From: Nitrosomonas sp.
GTDB lineage: Bacteria; Pseudomonadota; Gammaproteobacteria; Burkholderiales; Nitrosomonadaceae
Length of the DNA stretch: 32,522 bases
Direction: 5' to 3'
Assembly: GCF_020852615.1 (NCBI RefSeq)
Contig: NZ_JADZAJ010000019.1
Location: forward strand, 1 to 32,522
Part shown: one piece after another, positions 1 through 8,781 of the stretch
Layout of the letters: each line of letters begins with the position of its first letter
Position numbering within the stretch: position 1 is the stretch's first letter
Translations under genes and position numbers: made by a program
Notes under the pieces: model-generated
The model's database searches: none
What the model was told of the DNA's origin: nothing
The model's input: only the letters and a program-made list of their open reading frames with translations

Positions 1-48
1 AGCGGCCAGTTCCGTACCTTGTTATCAGCCATCAAAGAAGGAAATTAA
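1..48 (+). CDS. flgB: Flagellar basal-body rod protein FlgB, C-terminal end only
   Basis: Frame 1 reads from the window edge through SGQFRTLLSAIKEGN to a TAA at 46-48. This resembles the usual C-terminus of FlgB, a proximal rod subunit assembled in the periplasm on top of the MS ring. Only 15 residues are visible; the rest lies upstream of the window. The stop is 5 bases before the flgC start, the tight spacing expected in a flgBCDEF operon. The assignment rests on the short match plus position directly ahead of flgC. Confidence 0.85.
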   Translation, partial: SGQFRTLLSAIKEGN

Positions 49-53
49 CAGCC

Positions 54-458
54 ATGTCCCTATTCAGCGTATTCAATGTAGCCGGTTCATCCATGGCAGC
101 CCAGTCGCAGCGACTGAATGTCGTGGCGAGTAATCTTGCCAATGCAGACAGTGCTACCAGTTCGACTGGAGAAGCCTATCGTTCCCGTCAGGTGGTGTTT
201 CGCACCATTGATGTCACGGCAGACAAGGCAAAAGGTGTGAAGGTGGCGGGTGTGGTGAACGACCCTTCGCCCATGCGGGTGGTGTACGACCCGAAGCATC
301 CGATGGCGAATGAAAAGGGGTATGTCACTCTGCCCAATGTCAACGTGGTGGATGAAATGGTCAACATGATGTCAGCTTCGCGTTCCTATCAGAACAGTGT
401 CGACATGATGAACGTGACTAAAACACTGCTGCAGAAAGCGCTAACAATCGGTCAATAA
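54..458 (+). CDS. flgC: Flagellar basal-body rod protein FlgC
   Basis: FlgC is a proximal rod subunit of the flagellar basal body, exported by the flagellar type III apparatus, so it has no signal peptide. The 134 residues equal the usual family length. The N-terminus has the rod/hook signature (SLFSVFNVAGSSMAAQSQRLNVVASNLANADS), with the SNLANA box near residues 26-31. The C-terminus has the paired helix NVNVVDEMVNMMSASRSYQ, which packs against the N-terminal helix in the assembled axial structure. The gene follows flgB by 5 bases and precedes flgD by 11 bases, so it is almost certainly co-transcribed. The start at 54 is supported by a GAAGGA ribosome-binding site about 13 bases upstream and by family length. 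Confidence 0.97.
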   Translation: MSLFSVFNVAGSSMAAQSQRLNVVASNLANADSATSSTGEAYRSRQVVFRTIDVTADKAKGVKVAGVVNDPSPMRVVYDPKHPMANEKGYVTLPNVNVVDEMVNMMSASRSYQNSVDMMNVTKTLLQKALTIGQ

Positions 459-469
459 AAGGAGAGAAC

Positions 470-1141
470 ATGAGTCAGGTACAGAACAATTCCAGCGTAT
501 CCGAACTGCTGTCTTCCAACAGCGGCAGTATTAAGACTGCCCGCAAAGGGGATGAAGATATGCAGGATCGGTTTCTCAAGCTGCTGGTGACACAAATGCA
601 AAACCAGGATCCGCTCAAACCAATGGATAACGCGGAAGTGACCAGTCAGATGGCGCAGATCAGCACCGTGAGCGGCATTGACAAGCTCAATACCACACTG
701 GAGAAACTGCTGGCAGATTCCGACGCACGCCGTTCACTGGAAGCGGCCACCATGATCGGTCGCAGTGTGCTGGTTCCAGGCACTGGTATGCAACTGGAAA
801 ACCATGCCGGTATTGGCGGGTTTGAGCTGACTGAGCCGGTAGACAAACTGACCGTCACCGTCAAGGACAGCGCCGGTATTACGGTACGTGAAATCGATCT
901 TGGCGCACAGGCCGCCGGTGTGGGTACTTTCGTCTGGGATGGTATGGCCAGTAACGGGAACGCAGCGGCTGACGGACAGTACAGCTTCGCATTAAAGGCG
1001 ATGCGCGCCGGCAAGGAAGTGTCTTCCTCATCCCTGGCATTCGGTTCAGTCAGCAGCGCATCGGCCGGCAAGGATGGCGCTTTGCTGGAAGTGGGCCGGC
1101 TGGGGTATGTCGGCATGGACGCAATTAAGAAAATATTTTAA
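470..1141 (+). CDS. flgD: Flagellar hook-capping scaffold protein FlgD
   Basis: FlgD caps the growing hook and is needed for polymerisation of FlgE, leaving the structure when the hook is complete. The 223 residues are close to the family norm. The N-terminal domain carries the typical motif FLKLLVTQMQNQDPLKPMDNAE (about residues 35-56), followed by EVTSQMAQISTVSGIDKLN. The C-terminal half (about 85-215) is the FlgD Ig-like/Tudor region, including the FVWDGMASNGNAAADGQYSF segment typical of the FLgD Ig repeat. A GGAG ribosome-binding site lies 7 bases before the ATG. It sits between flgC and its substrate gene flgE, as in other proteobacteria. Confidence 0.97.
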   Translation: MSQVQNNSSVSELLSSNSGSIKTARKGDEDMQDRFLKLLVTQMQNQDPLKPMDNAEVTSQMAQISTVSGIDKLNTTLEKLLADSDARRSLEAATMIGRSVLVPGTGMQLENHAGIGGFELTEPVDKLTVTVKDSAGITVREIDLGAQAAGVGTFVWDGMASNGNAAADGQYSFALKAMRAGKEVSSSSLAFGSVSSASAGKDGALLEVGRLGYVGMDAIKKIF

Positions 1142-1156
1142 GCGGGAGAGTAAATC

Positions 1157-2401
1157 ATGGGTTTTCAACACGGATTAAGCGGATTAAGAGGGGCTTCAGC
1201 CAAGCTGGATGTGACCGGTAACAATATCGCCAACGCCAATACCGTTGGCTTCAAACAGTCGCAGGCGCAGTTCAGCGATGTCTTTGCCAACGCGCTGGGA
1301 GGAGGCAGGAACCAGATCGGGATTGGTACGCAACTGGCAGCTGTCGCGCAGGAGTTTACCCAGGGAAATGTGACGCCGACCAACAACCCGCTGGATGTGG
1401 CCATTACCGGGAATGGCTTTTTCCGGATGAGCAACAATGGCTCGATCAGTTTTACCCGTAATGGTCAGTTTCATCTGGACAAGGATGGATTTCTGGTCAA
1501 TGCGAGCAATTACAATGTCACCGGTTTTGGGGCAGATACGGCTGGCACAATCATTCCCAATATCCCGGTCAATCTGCGGCTACCTACGGCAGACATGACG
1601 CCCAAGCCGACTACCAGTTTCATGACAGGGGTCAATCTGGATGCGCGTACCGAGGTGCCATCGCCTTTACCTGCTTTTGACGCAACCAATCCACTGTCTT
1701 ATAACCATTCTACTTCCGGGGAGATTTTTGACAGCTTTGGTAATTCTCATATTTTGAATCTTTTTTTTCAGAAAACGACCCCGGCTGCTCCAGCTGCTTC
1801 AGCTTGGAATGTATTTGCAACGGTGGAGGGAGCGACAAGTGCAGGTGGGGGTACGGTGGCATTGAGTGCATCTGCGCTGAATTTTGATTCCAGTGGAATA
1901 ATGGATTCGTCAATAGCTCCATTTACGGTTGATGTGAATTTTGATGACGCAGCCATCCAGCCGCTCCAGTTTTCACTGGATCTGACCCGCTCCACCCAGT
2001 TTGGCAGCAAATTCGGGGTGAATATGATGAATCAGGATGGGTTTGCTTCGGGTCGTCTGGCCGGGTACAGCATTTCTGATGGTGGCGAGATCAGAGCCAG
2101 TTACACCAATAATGTCACGCGTACAGTCGGACAGCTTGCGCTGGCAGGCTTTTCCAATCCCAATGGTCTCAAGCCGATGGGAAACAACCAGTGGGGTGAG
2201 ACCGCTGAATCCGGATTGCCACTGGTAGGTGCTCCGCAAACCGGTATTCTGGGTTCACTGCAATCTTCTGCAGTGGAAGAATCCAATGTCGATCTGACGA
2301 CTGAGCTGGTCAGCCTGATCATGACACAGCGCGTCTATCAGGCCAATGCCAAAACCATCGAGACGCAGAATGCAGTGATGCAGGCCATCATGAATATCTG
2401 A
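1157..2401 (+). CDS. flgE: Flagellar hook protein FlgE
   Basis: FlgE polymerises into the flexible hook that links rod and filament. The 414-residue product has the conserved N-terminus MGFQHGLSGLRGASAKLDVT followed by GNNIANANTVGFK, and the conserved C-terminal helix SSAVEESNVDLTTELVSLI with MTQRVYQANAKTIETQNAV. The middle (about residues 190-270, nt 1720-1970) is the exposed variable domain, visibly richer in A+T and low-complexity Ala/Ser/Thr. It contains an eight-T run at 1761-1768 that codes for part of Leu-Phe-Phe. A GGAG ribosome-binding site precedes the ATG. The frame is intact across the T run. Confidence 0.97.
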   Translation: MGFQHGLSGLRGASAKLDVTGNNIANANTVGFKQSQAQFSDVFANALGGGRNQIGIGTQLAAVAQEFTQGNVTPTNNPLDVAITGNGFFRMSNNGSISFTRNGQFHLDKDGFLVNASNYNVTGFGADTAGTIIPNIPVNLRLPTADMTPKPTTSFMTGVNLDARTEVPSPLPAFDATNPLSYNHSTSGEIFDSFGNSHILNLFFQKTTPAAPAASAWNVFATVEGATSAGGGTVALSASALNFDSSGIMDSSIAPFTVDVNFDDAAIQPLQFSLDLTRSTQFGSKFGVNMMNQDGFASGRLAGYSISDGGEIRASYTNNVTRTVGQLALAGFSNPNGLKPMGNNQWGETAESGLPLVGAPQTGILGSLQSSAVEESNVDLTTELVSLIMTQRVYQANAKTIETQNAVMQAIMNI

Positions 2402-2440
2402 TGGTTTTCTGTTTAACCCTGATTAGGTGACGATTCAAAA

Positions 2441-3184
2441 ATGGACAGACTGATTTATACCGCGATGACCGGTGCATTGCACACCATGACTCAGCAGGCA
2501 ACGGTTTCCCATAATCTGGCCAATGCCTCAACTACGGGCTATCGCGCTCAGAATGATACTTTTCGGGCAGTGCCGGTTTACGGGGAATCGTTACCGACCC
2601 GTGCATTCGTGCTGGATTCGACCACCGGGGCAGATTTTACGCCGGGGGCGATCCAGCAGACGGATCGTCCGCTGGATGTGGCGGTACAGGGTTCCGGCTG
2701 GATTGCAGTACAGCTTGAAAATGGCGAAGAAGCCTACACCCGGCACGGCAATCTCAAGATGGATGCCAACGGTGTACTGCAGACACAGCAGGGGTTCAAT
2801 ATCAGGGGAGAATCCGGCCCCATTACTGTTCCGCCGGACAGCCGTATCGCAATTGGCAAGGATGGCAGTGTTTCAGTGCTGCCGACTGATTCGAGAATGA
2901 CTTCTGTCTCGATTGTCGGGCGAATCAAGCTGGTCGATCCTCCTGAGGAACAGCTCGTCCGGGGGGAAGATGGCCTGTTCCGGCTGAAAGAGGGAGGTCA
3001 GGCGCCTGTCAGTGAAAAAGTGGCCCTGATCGATGGCGCGCTGGAAAGCAGTAATGTCAATGTAATCAGCGAAATGGTGAAGATGATCACCCTTGCGCGG
3101 CAGTTCGATATGCAAATGAAGATGCTCGAAAATGCTCAGCAAAATGCGCAACAGGCAAGTGAAGTTATGACGCTTAGAGGCTGA
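2441..3184 (+). CDS. flgF: Flagellar basal-body rod protein FlgF
   Basis: FlgF is a proximal rod subunit. The 247 residues match the family (about 250). The N-terminus MDRLIYTAMTGALHTMTQQ, then SHNLANASTTGYRAQ, is diagnostic for FlgF as opposed to FlgG. The middle has QQTDRPLDVAVQGSGWIAVQ, the flagellar basal-body D1-type motif, and the C-terminus SSNVNVISEMVKMITLARQFDMQMK is the conserved axial helix. The gene is 39 bases after flgE, with AGGTGA as ribosome-binding site. A 98-bp gap separates it from flgG. Confidence 0.96.
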   Translation: MDRLIYTAMTGALHTMTQQATVSHNLANASTTGYRAQNDTFRAVPVYGESLPTRAFVLDSTTGADFTPGAIQQTDRPLDVAVQGSGWIAVQLENGEEAYTRHGNLKMDANGVLQTQQGFNIRGESGPITVPPDSRIAIGKDGSVSVLPTDSRMTSVSIVGRIKLVDPPEEQLVRGEDGLFRLKEGGQAPVSEKVALIDGALESSNVNVISEMVKMITLARQFDMQMKMLENAQQNAQQASEVMTLRG

Positions 3185-3282
3185 TCAACAGAATGCTGAT
3201 TAAATCCATAAACGTCATTGCGGCTGCGAATGTCATGAAGCAGGAAGCAATCCAGGTTTAATTTTTTAAAGGGTAACGCGCT

Positions 3283-4065
3283 ATGATTCGCTCATTATGG
3301 ATATCAAAAACCGGTCTGGATGCACAGCAGACCAAAATGGATGTGATTGCCAACAACCTGGCTAACATTAGTACCAACGGCTTCAAGCGGATGCGCCCGG
3401 TGTTCGAAGATCTGCTGTATCAGACGATTCGGCAGCCGGGTGCCCAGTCATCCGAACGCACGCGTTTGCCTTCCGGTTTGCAGCTGGGAACCGGGGTGCG
3501 GCCGGTGGCAAATGAAAGTATTTTTCTGCAGGGGAATTTGCAGCAAACGGGAAATTCGCGTGATGTGGCAATTCAGGGTGAGGGTTTCTTCCAGATCCTG
3601 CTGCCGGACGGCACACTGGCCTATACCCGTGATGGCGCTTTCCAGTCCGATCAGGACGGGCAGCTGGTGACAGCCAGCGGTTTTCCGTTGCAGCCATCCA
3701 TTACGATTCCGCCAAACACACTGAATATCACCATCGGGCGGGATGGCACGGTATCTGTCCTGACGGCGGGTTCAACTTCACCGATGCCGGTGGGTAACAT
3801 TCAACTGACCACCTTTATCAATCCCGCCGGGTTGCAGCGCTTTGGCGAGAATCTGTACCTTGAAACCATGAGCAGTGGCGTGCCTAATCCGGGAATTCCA
3901 GGCACGAACGGAACCGGGTTGCTGAACCAGGGGTTTGTGGAAACTTCCAATGTCAATGTGGTGGAAGAGCTGGTGGAAATGATTCAGACGCAGCGCGCGT
4001 ACGAAATCAACTCCAGATCGATCCAGACTTCCGACCAGATGCTGCAGAGGTTGACGCAGCTCTGA
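3283..4065 (+). CDS. flgG: Flagellar basal-body distal rod protein FlgG
   Basis: FlgG builds the distal rod that crosses the peptidoglycan and outer membrane through the P and L rings. The 260 residues equal the usual length. The N-terminus [20 protein letters not shown] then [19 protein letters not shown] is the FlgG signature, including the FEDLLYQT segment (about 46-53). The core [20 protein letters not shown] and the C-terminal [20 protein letters not shown] box are intact. An AAGGG ribosome-binding site lies about 9 bases upstream. The TGA stop overlaps a downstream in-frame ATG (TGATG at 4063-4067), but FlgH probably starts further on. Confidence 0.97.
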   Translation: MIRSLWISKTGLDAQQTKMDVIANNLANISTNGFKRMRPVFEDLLYQTIRQPGAQSSERTRLPSGLQLGTGVRPVANESIFLQGNLQQTGNSRDVAIQGEGFFQILLPDGTLAYTRDGAFQSDQDGQLVTASGFPLQPSITIPPNTLNITIGRDGTVSVLTAGSTSPMPVGNIQLTTFINPAGLQRFGENLYLETMSSGVPNPGIPGTNGTGLLNQGFVETSNVNVVEELVEMIQTQRAYEINSRSIQTSDQMLQRLTQL

Positions 4066-4151
4066 TGCGTTCAGGTTTTCGGGTGTTTTTACCGGATTGT
4101 GCAGCGCCTGAGTTTGTAAATGGACAGTGTGCAGGTGTCATGGAATCGTTT

Positions 4152-4856
4152 ATGAGAAATTGTGGTTGTCTGGTTTTATCTGTACTGATCGTCATGGTCT
4201 GTATGGTATCGGGGTGTGCGATTACCCCTACCCCGAAGGTACAGCAGCCGATGACAATGCGGCCGCATGATCTGCCGGTTGTTCCTCCTGGCCAGACCAA
4301 TGGCGGGATTTATCAGGCGGCGTTCAGCTATCAGGGCGGGCCGCGTTATACGCCGTTGTTTGAGGACAGGCGCGCCCGCAGCATTGGCGACACCATCATT
4401 GTTACGCTTAATGAAAAGACCAACGCGAGCAAGAAAACCGGCAGCAATGCCCAGCGTGCAGGTGAGATTGCGCTTTCGGTCCCGTCATTTCTTGGCTTGC
4501 CGTTCAAGTCAATCTTTCAGGATCTCGATCTGGCAGCCTCGTCAAGCAACAAGTTTGATGGCAAGGGGGAGAGCTCCAGTAATAACAACTTTACCGGAAC
4601 GATCACCGTTACTGTGATCGACATACTGCCTAACGGTAATCTGCTGGTCAGTGGCGAGAAGCAGATCGGTATTAATCAGGGGTATGAGTTTATCCGGCTC
4701 TCCGGTGTGATCAACCCGATCAATATCATGAATAACACCGTGTCATCGACACAGGTGGCGGATGCTCGCCTCGAATACCGGGGTAACGGCTATCTGGATG
4801 AAGCACAAACCATGGGGTGGCTGTCACGCTTCTTCCTTTCAATTTCACCTTTCTGA
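4152..4856 (+). CDS. flgH: Flagellar L-ring lipoprotein FlgH
   Basis: FlgH forms the outer-membrane L ring, a bushing for the rod. The reading frame is open from 4065, but the ATG at 4152 gives a textbook lipoprotein signal: MRNCG, a hydrophobic stretch, then lipobox MVSGC with the lipidated Cys at residue 22. The product from 4152 is 234 residues, close to the family norm of about 232. The longer form would put 29 polar residues before the signal peptide. An alternative ATG at 4140 adds only four residues. The body shows [23 protein letters not shown] and [21 protein letters not shown], both conserved in FlgH. It lies between flgG and flgI. Confidence 0.93.
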   Translation: MRNCGCLVLSVLIVMVCMVSGCAITPTPKVQQPMTMRPHDLPVVPPGQTNGGIYQAAFSYQGGPRYTPLFEDRRARSIGDTIIVTLNEKTNASKKTGSNAQRAGEIALSVPSFLGLPFKSIFQDLDLAASSSNKFDGKGESSSNNNFTGTITVTVIDILPNGNLLVSGEKQIGINQGYEFIRLSGVINPINIMNNTVSSTQVADARLEYRGNGYLDEAQTMGWLSRFFLSISPF

Positions 4857-4877
4857 ATCTGGCGGGAACATAACATA

Positions 4878-5990
4878 ATGAAACTATCCAAATGGATCCT
4901 GAGTTCTGGTTTGCTGGTCTGCCTGGCTATTTCCCTGCCGGTTTCTGCCGAGCGTATCAAGGATCTGGTCAATGTTCAGGGAGTGCGTTCCAACCAGCTG
5001 ATTGGTTACGGGCTGGTAGTGGGCCTGGATGGCACGGGGGATCAAACCCAGCAGACACCGTTTACTGTGCAGAGTATCGTCAGCATGCTGGGGCAGCTGG
5101 GTGTTAATCTGCCACCGGGAACCAATCTGCAGTTGCGTAATGTGGCATCGGTGATGGTGACGGCAACGCTGCCGGCTTTTGCCGCTCCGGGGCAATATAT
5201 TGATGTAACCGTGTCTTCCATGGGTAACGCCAAGAGTTTGCGTGGCGGCACCTTGCTGATGACGCCGCTGAAGGGGATTGATAACCAGGTGTATGCCGTG
5301 GCACAGGGGAGCCTGGTCATTGGGGGTGCAGGTGCCAGTTCGGCCGGCAGCAGTGTCCAGGTCAATCATCTGGGAGCGGGGCGTATCAGTGCCGGTGCCA
5401 TTGTGGAACGTGCCGTACCCACTGTGCTTGGCCAGGGAGAATATATTCATCTGGAATTGCGTGATACCGATTTTACCAATGCGCGGCGCATCGTGGAAAC
5501 CATCAACAGCCGTTATCCGCGTGGAACGGCTACAGCGCTGGATGGCAGGGTGATTCAGGTCAGGGCGCCGATGGATAATACCCAGCGGGTTACCTTTATT
5601 TCGATGATCGAGGATCTCGATATCGCACCATCACTGGCCGCAGCCAAAGTCATTATTAATGCACGTACCGGTTCGGTGGTCATGAACCGGATGGTGACAC
5701 TTGAACCCAGTGCGGTGGCACATGGCAATCTTTCAGTAATTATCAATACCCAGCCGATCGTCAGCCAGCCAGGGCCGTTTGCACAACGTGGAGAAACGGT
5801 GGTGGTACCGCAATCGCAGATAGAGGTGCGTTCGGAAGAAGGCAATCTGATGCTGCTGCCGGGATCAGCCAGCCTGGCGGATGTGGTGAAAGCACTCAAC
5901 GCGATTGGCGCCACACCGCAGGATCTGCTGGCGATTCTGCAGGCGCTTAAGGCGGCCGGATCATTACGGGCAGAGCTGGAAATCATCTGA
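4878..5990 (+). CDS. flgI: Flagellar P-ring protein FlgI
   Basis: FlgI is secreted by Sec and polymerises into the periplasmic P ring around the rod. The 370 residues begin with a cleavable signal peptide: MKLSKW, a hydrophobic core, then VSA before ERIKDL, with cleavage expected after Ala24. The mature N-terminus [20 protein letters not shown] and [13 protein letters not shown] are strongly conserved. The C-terminal [20 protein letters not shown] plus [19 protein letters not shown] is the family ending. It follows flgH by 21 bases with a GCGGGAA ribosome-binding site. The gene is followed by an unusually long spacer before flgJ. Confidence 0.97.
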   Translation: MKLSKWILSSGLLVCLAISLPVSAERIKDLVNVQGVRSNQLIGYGLVVGLDGTGDQTQQTPFTVQSIVSMLGQLGVNLPPGTNLQLRNVASVMVTATLPAFAAPGQYIDVTVSSMGNAKSLRGGTLLMTPLKGIDNQVYAVAQGSLVIGGAGASSAGSSVQVNHLGAGRISAGAIVERAVPTVLGQGEYIHLELRDTDFTNARRIVETINSRYPRGTATALDGRVIQVRAPMDNTQRVTFISMIEDLDIAPSLAAAKVIINARTGSVVMNRMVTLEPSAVAHGNLSVIINTQPIVSQPGPFAQRGETVVVPQSQIEVRSEEGNLMLLPGSASLADVVKALNAIGATPQDLLAILQALKAAGSLRAELEII

Positions 5991-6162
5991 TGAACACCGC
6001 TGGAAACTGGTTTTTCAGGCGAATCGCAGTGTTGCGTGGCGCCCACTGCCTCGCCTATCTATCTGATATGTCTCGTTGCTGTGCTCCGTGCGCCTTGCGC
6101 TTCATCCCGCACAACCGGATTTTTAGAGGTACCCCGGGCAATCTTCTGAAGGTGGCGGCCAG
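5991..6162 (+). other. Non-coding spacer between flgI and flgJ, possible inserted repeat
   Basis: This 172-bp block interrupts an otherwise tight operon. I see no gene in it. A 32-codon reading frame from ATG 6068 to TGA 6164-6166 overlaps the flgJ start as ATGA, but its composition (runs of Cys, Arg and Pro codons such as CGTTGCTGTGCTCCG) does not look like a protein. Composition around 6030-6120 is GC-rich with many GC-containing short inverted elements (for example GTGCG/CGCAC). A dispersed intergenic repeat is my preferred reading, but it occurs only once in this window, so this is an inference. Confidence 0.4.
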
Positions 6163-7173
6163 ATGATCAATTCACCCGATCTCTCCGGCCAGCTGGCGAT
6201 TGATGCACAGGCAGTCGACAAACTGCGCAACCAGGTCCGGCGTGATCCACAGGAAGGGTTGAAGCAGACAGCAAAGCAGTTTGAGGCATTGTTCCTCAAT
6301 ATGATGGTCAAGAGTATGCGCGAGACGATCCCCAAGGGCGGGCTGTTTGACAGTGACCAGTCGCGTTTTTATACCCAGATGCTTGATCAGCAGCTGGTAC
6401 AGAATCTTTCCGAGAAGGGGGTCGGTCTGGCTGATGTGCTCGTGCAGCAGCTTTCCAGAACAATTAAACAGGAAGCTTCACCTGATAATGCGATCAGCCA
6501 GGCTGAATCACTGCTGACTTCCATTGCCGGAGAGCGTGAGGAACCGCTGATTTCACTGATGCCAGGGCAGATTAAAGACCTTCCCTCCCGGCTTTGGTCA
6601 AATTCGGGTCAGGGGGCCAAACCGGGTTTTTCCACCGTTTCGCCGGCAGCCGGGGAAGAAAGAATGGGGATTGCTTCCAGCTCGCGTAATGCAGATCCGA
6701 CTGTATCGGCTATCGACCAGCCCAGAGAGTTTGTGCTGAATGTACTGCCGCATGCACGCAAGGTGGCGCGCGAAACCGGTATTCCTGAGCATTTTATGAT
6801 CGCGCAGGCAGCACTGGAAACCGGTTGGGGTAAATATCAGATTCGCCGGGCAGACAGTCAGCCGAGTTTCAATCTGTTTGGTATTAAGGCGGGCGAGGGC
6901 TGGCATGGGAGGGTGGCAGAAGCGGTTACGACCGAATATGTGGATGGCAAGCCACAAAAATGCAGGGAAAAATTCAGAGCTTACAACTCGTATGAAGAAG
7001 CGTTCCGTGACTATGCAAGGTTGCTGCAGAACAACCCCCGTTACGCAGCGGTATTAAAGAGCCGCAGTGCCACTGCTTTTGCCTGGGGATTACAGGAGGC
7101 CGGTTATGCGACTGACCCATCCTATGCGGAGAAACTGCTGAGAATCATCAACAGTGATGCCTTAAGCATATAA
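6163..7173 (+). CDS. flgJ: Flagellar rod assembly protein / peptidoglycan hydrolase FlgJ
   Basis: FlgJ is bifunctional: its N-terminal domain caps the growing rod and its C-terminal domain locally cuts peptidoglycan so the rod can pass. The 336 residues show the rod-capping domain at about 28-105 (KQTAKQFEALFLNMMVKSMR and LFDSDQSRFYTQMLDQQL). A linker rich in Ser/Pro/Gly follows (about 105-185). The glucosaminidase-type domain is at about 186-334. The catalytic acid motif AQAALETGWGK places Glu219 at the position of the essential glutamate of Salmonella FlgJ. FNLFGIKAGEGWHG and YNSYEEAFRDYARLL are further domain motifs. This dual-domain form is typical of beta- and gammaproteobacteria. Confidence 0.97.
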   Translation: MINSPDLSGQLAIDAQAVDKLRNQVRRDPQEGLKQTAKQFEALFLNMMVKSMRETIPKGGLFDSDQSRFYTQMLDQQLVQNLSEKGVGLADVLVQQLSRTIKQEASPDNAISQAESLLTSIAGEREEPLISLMPGQIKDLPSRLWSNSGQGAKPGFSTVSPAAGEERMGIASSSRNADPTVSAIDQPREFVLNVLPHARKVARETGIPEHFMIAQAALETGWGKYQIRRADSQPSFNLFGIKAGEGWHGRVAEAVTTEYVDGKPQKCREKFRAYNSYEEAFRDYARLLQNNPRYAAVLKSRSATAFAWGLQEAGYATDPSYAEKLLRIINSDALSI

Positions 7174-7237
7174 CGGGATGAAAGCGGGGAAAAAGGACTT
7201 ATTCCTGTAATTCGTTTGTACACGCGGTAATTCACTG

Positions 7238-7253
7238 TTCTGTCATGACAGAA
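7238..7253. promoter_or_regulatory. Perfect 16-bp palindrome upstream of flgK
   Basis: The sequence TTCTGTCATGACAGAA is exactly its own reverse complement. It lies 65 bases after the flgJ stop and 100 bases before the flgK start, upstream of the sigma-28-like promoter candidate at 7291-7317. It could be an operator for a dimeric regulator, or the stem of an RNA hairpin. It lacks a following U run (AATTAGAAGG follows), so a terminator for flgJ is unlikely. Confidence 0.5.
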
Positions 7254-7290
7254 AATTAGAAGGGCAGTCCGGATTTTCCTGAAAATTATC

Positions 7291-7317
7291 TTAATTTTGC
7301 CGGATGCCTGCCGTAAA
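7291..7317 (+). promoter_or_regulatory. Candidate sigma-28 (FliA) promoter for flgKL
   Basis: TTAA at 7291-7294, a 15-base spacer and GCCGTAAA at 7310-7317 resemble the FliA consensus TAAA-N15-GCCGATAA with one mismatch in the -35 and two in the -10. It ends 35 bases before the flgK ATG. In many proteobacteria flgKL belong to the late, FliA-dependent class, which fits. The mismatches in the -10 make this tentative. Confidence 0.4.
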
Positions 7318-7352
7318 TAAGTACAGGTAATTTACCAAAATCGAGGATCAAA

Positions 7353-8753
7353 ATGGCAAACGGTATTATGAATGTAGGTGTTTCCGGATTGCGGGCGGCT
7401 CAGGTTGCATTGCTGACGACCAGCCACAATATCGGCAATGCAACAACACCGGGCTACAACCGCCAGCAGGCTATCCAGAGTGCCAGTACGCCGCTGGCCA
7501 ACAGTCATGGATTCATTGGCCGGGGAGTGCAGATTACGACGGTACAGCGTATTTACAACCAGCATCTGGTCGGTCAGTCGTTGCAGGCACAGAGCCAGAG
7601 CAGCCAGCTTGACAGTCATTATAACGAGATTAAGCAGATAGATAATTTACTGGCGGATACGACTTCCGGACTGACACCGGCGCTGCATAATTTTTTCAAT
7701 GCGGTGCAGGATGTGGCTTCCAATCCTGCTTCCATTTCTTCCCGTCAGGCGATGCTGAGCAATGCTGAATCACTGACTGCCCGGTTTCAGCAGATGGATC
7801 AGCGGCTATCGGAAATGCGTGAAGGGGTGAACAGCCAGATTACCGGCAGCGTGACTGAAATCAATTCACTCGCACAACAGATTGCCGGTCTGAATATGAA
7901 TATCCAGGCAGTGGAAAGCTCTGCCAGCGGGCAACCGGCTAATGATCTGCTGGATCAGCGCGACGCACTGGTGCGCGATCTCAGTAAAGTTATCAATGTA
8001 GATGTTGTGCGTCAGAATAACGGCCATTACAACGTATTCATCGGCAATGGCCAGTCACTGGTGGTGGGTTCAAGTGCCATGACACTCAAGGCGGTGCCTT
8101 CGCCCAACGATCCCCAGCGTCTGGTGGTGGCGATGGATCAGCAGGGTGGAGAAATCGTACTGCCCGAGCACCAGTTGCAGGGGGGCAGTCTGGGCGGGCT
8201 GCTGGCGTTTCGCAGCGAAACACTGGATTCTGTGCAAAACAGTTTTGACCGGCTTGCATGGGGAATTGCCGATACATTCAATACCCAGCATCAGGAAGGA
8301 TTTGATCTGCAAAGTGTGAGAGGGGCAAATTTTTTTGAGGGAACGGATCCAGCTGACCCGTCCCAAGCTGCCCGAAACATCAGGGTGGCAATCAGTGATC
8401 CTGCTAAGATTGCCGCGGCAGATAATAATGATGGTGGTGTGACGAATAACCGTAACGCATTAAAGCTGGCCGAATTACAGACAGCGAATACCCTGCAGGG
8501 TGGAACGGCATCCTATCAGTCGGCCTACGCCAGTCTGGTCAGTCAGATAGGTAACAAAACCCGTGAGCTGGAAGTGACCAGTAAGGCTCAGGAAAGTATG
8601 CTCAATCAGACAGATCAGGCGTTACAGTCATTGTCCGGTGTTAATCTGGAGGAGGAGGCTGCCAATCTGCTGCGCTACCAGCAAATGTTCCAGGCATCCA
8701 GCAAGGTGATCGAAATCGGTAATTCGCTGTTCGATTCACTGCTCAGAATCTGA
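7353..8753 (+). CDS. flgK: Flagellar hook-associated protein 1, FlgK
   Basis: FlgK (HAP1) forms the first of two junction layers between hook and filament. The 466 residues are shorter than the enteric protein (about 547), mostly because the exposed middle domain is smaller. The N-terminus MANGIMNVGVSGLRAAQVAL then TSHNIGNATTPGYNRQQ is the HAP1 signature. The coiled region around 100-200 includes NDLLDQRDALVRDLSKVINV, a strong FlgK marker. The C-terminus SGVNLEEEAANLLRYQQMFQ with ASSKVIEIGNSLFDSLLRI is complete. A GAGGA ribosome-binding site lies 7 bases upstream of ATG. The gene has its own 179-bp upstream region with promoter-like features. Confidence 0.97.
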   Translation: MANGIMNVGVSGLRAAQVALLTTSHNIGNATTPGYNRQQAIQSASTPLANSHGFIGRGVQITTVQRIYNQHLVGQSLQAQSQSSQLDSHYNEIKQIDNLLADTTSGLTPALHNFFNAVQDVASNPASISSRQAMLSNAESLTARFQQMDQRLSEMREGVNSQITGSVTEINSLAQQIAGLNMNIQAVESSASGQPANDLLDQRDALVRDLSKVINVDVVRQNNGHYNVFIGNGQSLVVGSSAMTLKAVPSPNDPQRLVVAMDQQGGEIVLPEHQLQGGSLGGLLAFRSETLDSVQNSFDRLAWGIADTFNTQHQEGFDLQSVRGANFFEGTDPADPSQAARNIRVAISDPAKIAAADNNDGGVTNNRNALKLAELQTANTLQGGTASYQSAYASLVSQIGNKTRELEVTSKAQESMLNQTDQALQSLSGVNLEEEAANLLRYQQMFQASSKVIEIGNSLFDSLLRI

Positions 8754-8781
8754 TCTTTTTTGACGGAAAAAGGAATTTATC

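Noticed and set aside
3193..3261. 22-codon frame between flgF and flgG
   Set aside because: No ribosome-binding site and no relation to rod proteins; the gap is more simply a spacer.
4065..4151. Longer FlgH starting at the ATG that overlaps the flgG stop
   Set aside because: The upstream 29 residues would precede a complete lipoprotein signal peptide and make the protein longer than its family; the ATG at 4152 gives the normal form.
4884..5450. 188-codon minus-strand frame inside flgI
   Set aside because: It is antisense to a fully conserved FlgI sequence, has no recognisable domain and no separate ribosome-binding context.
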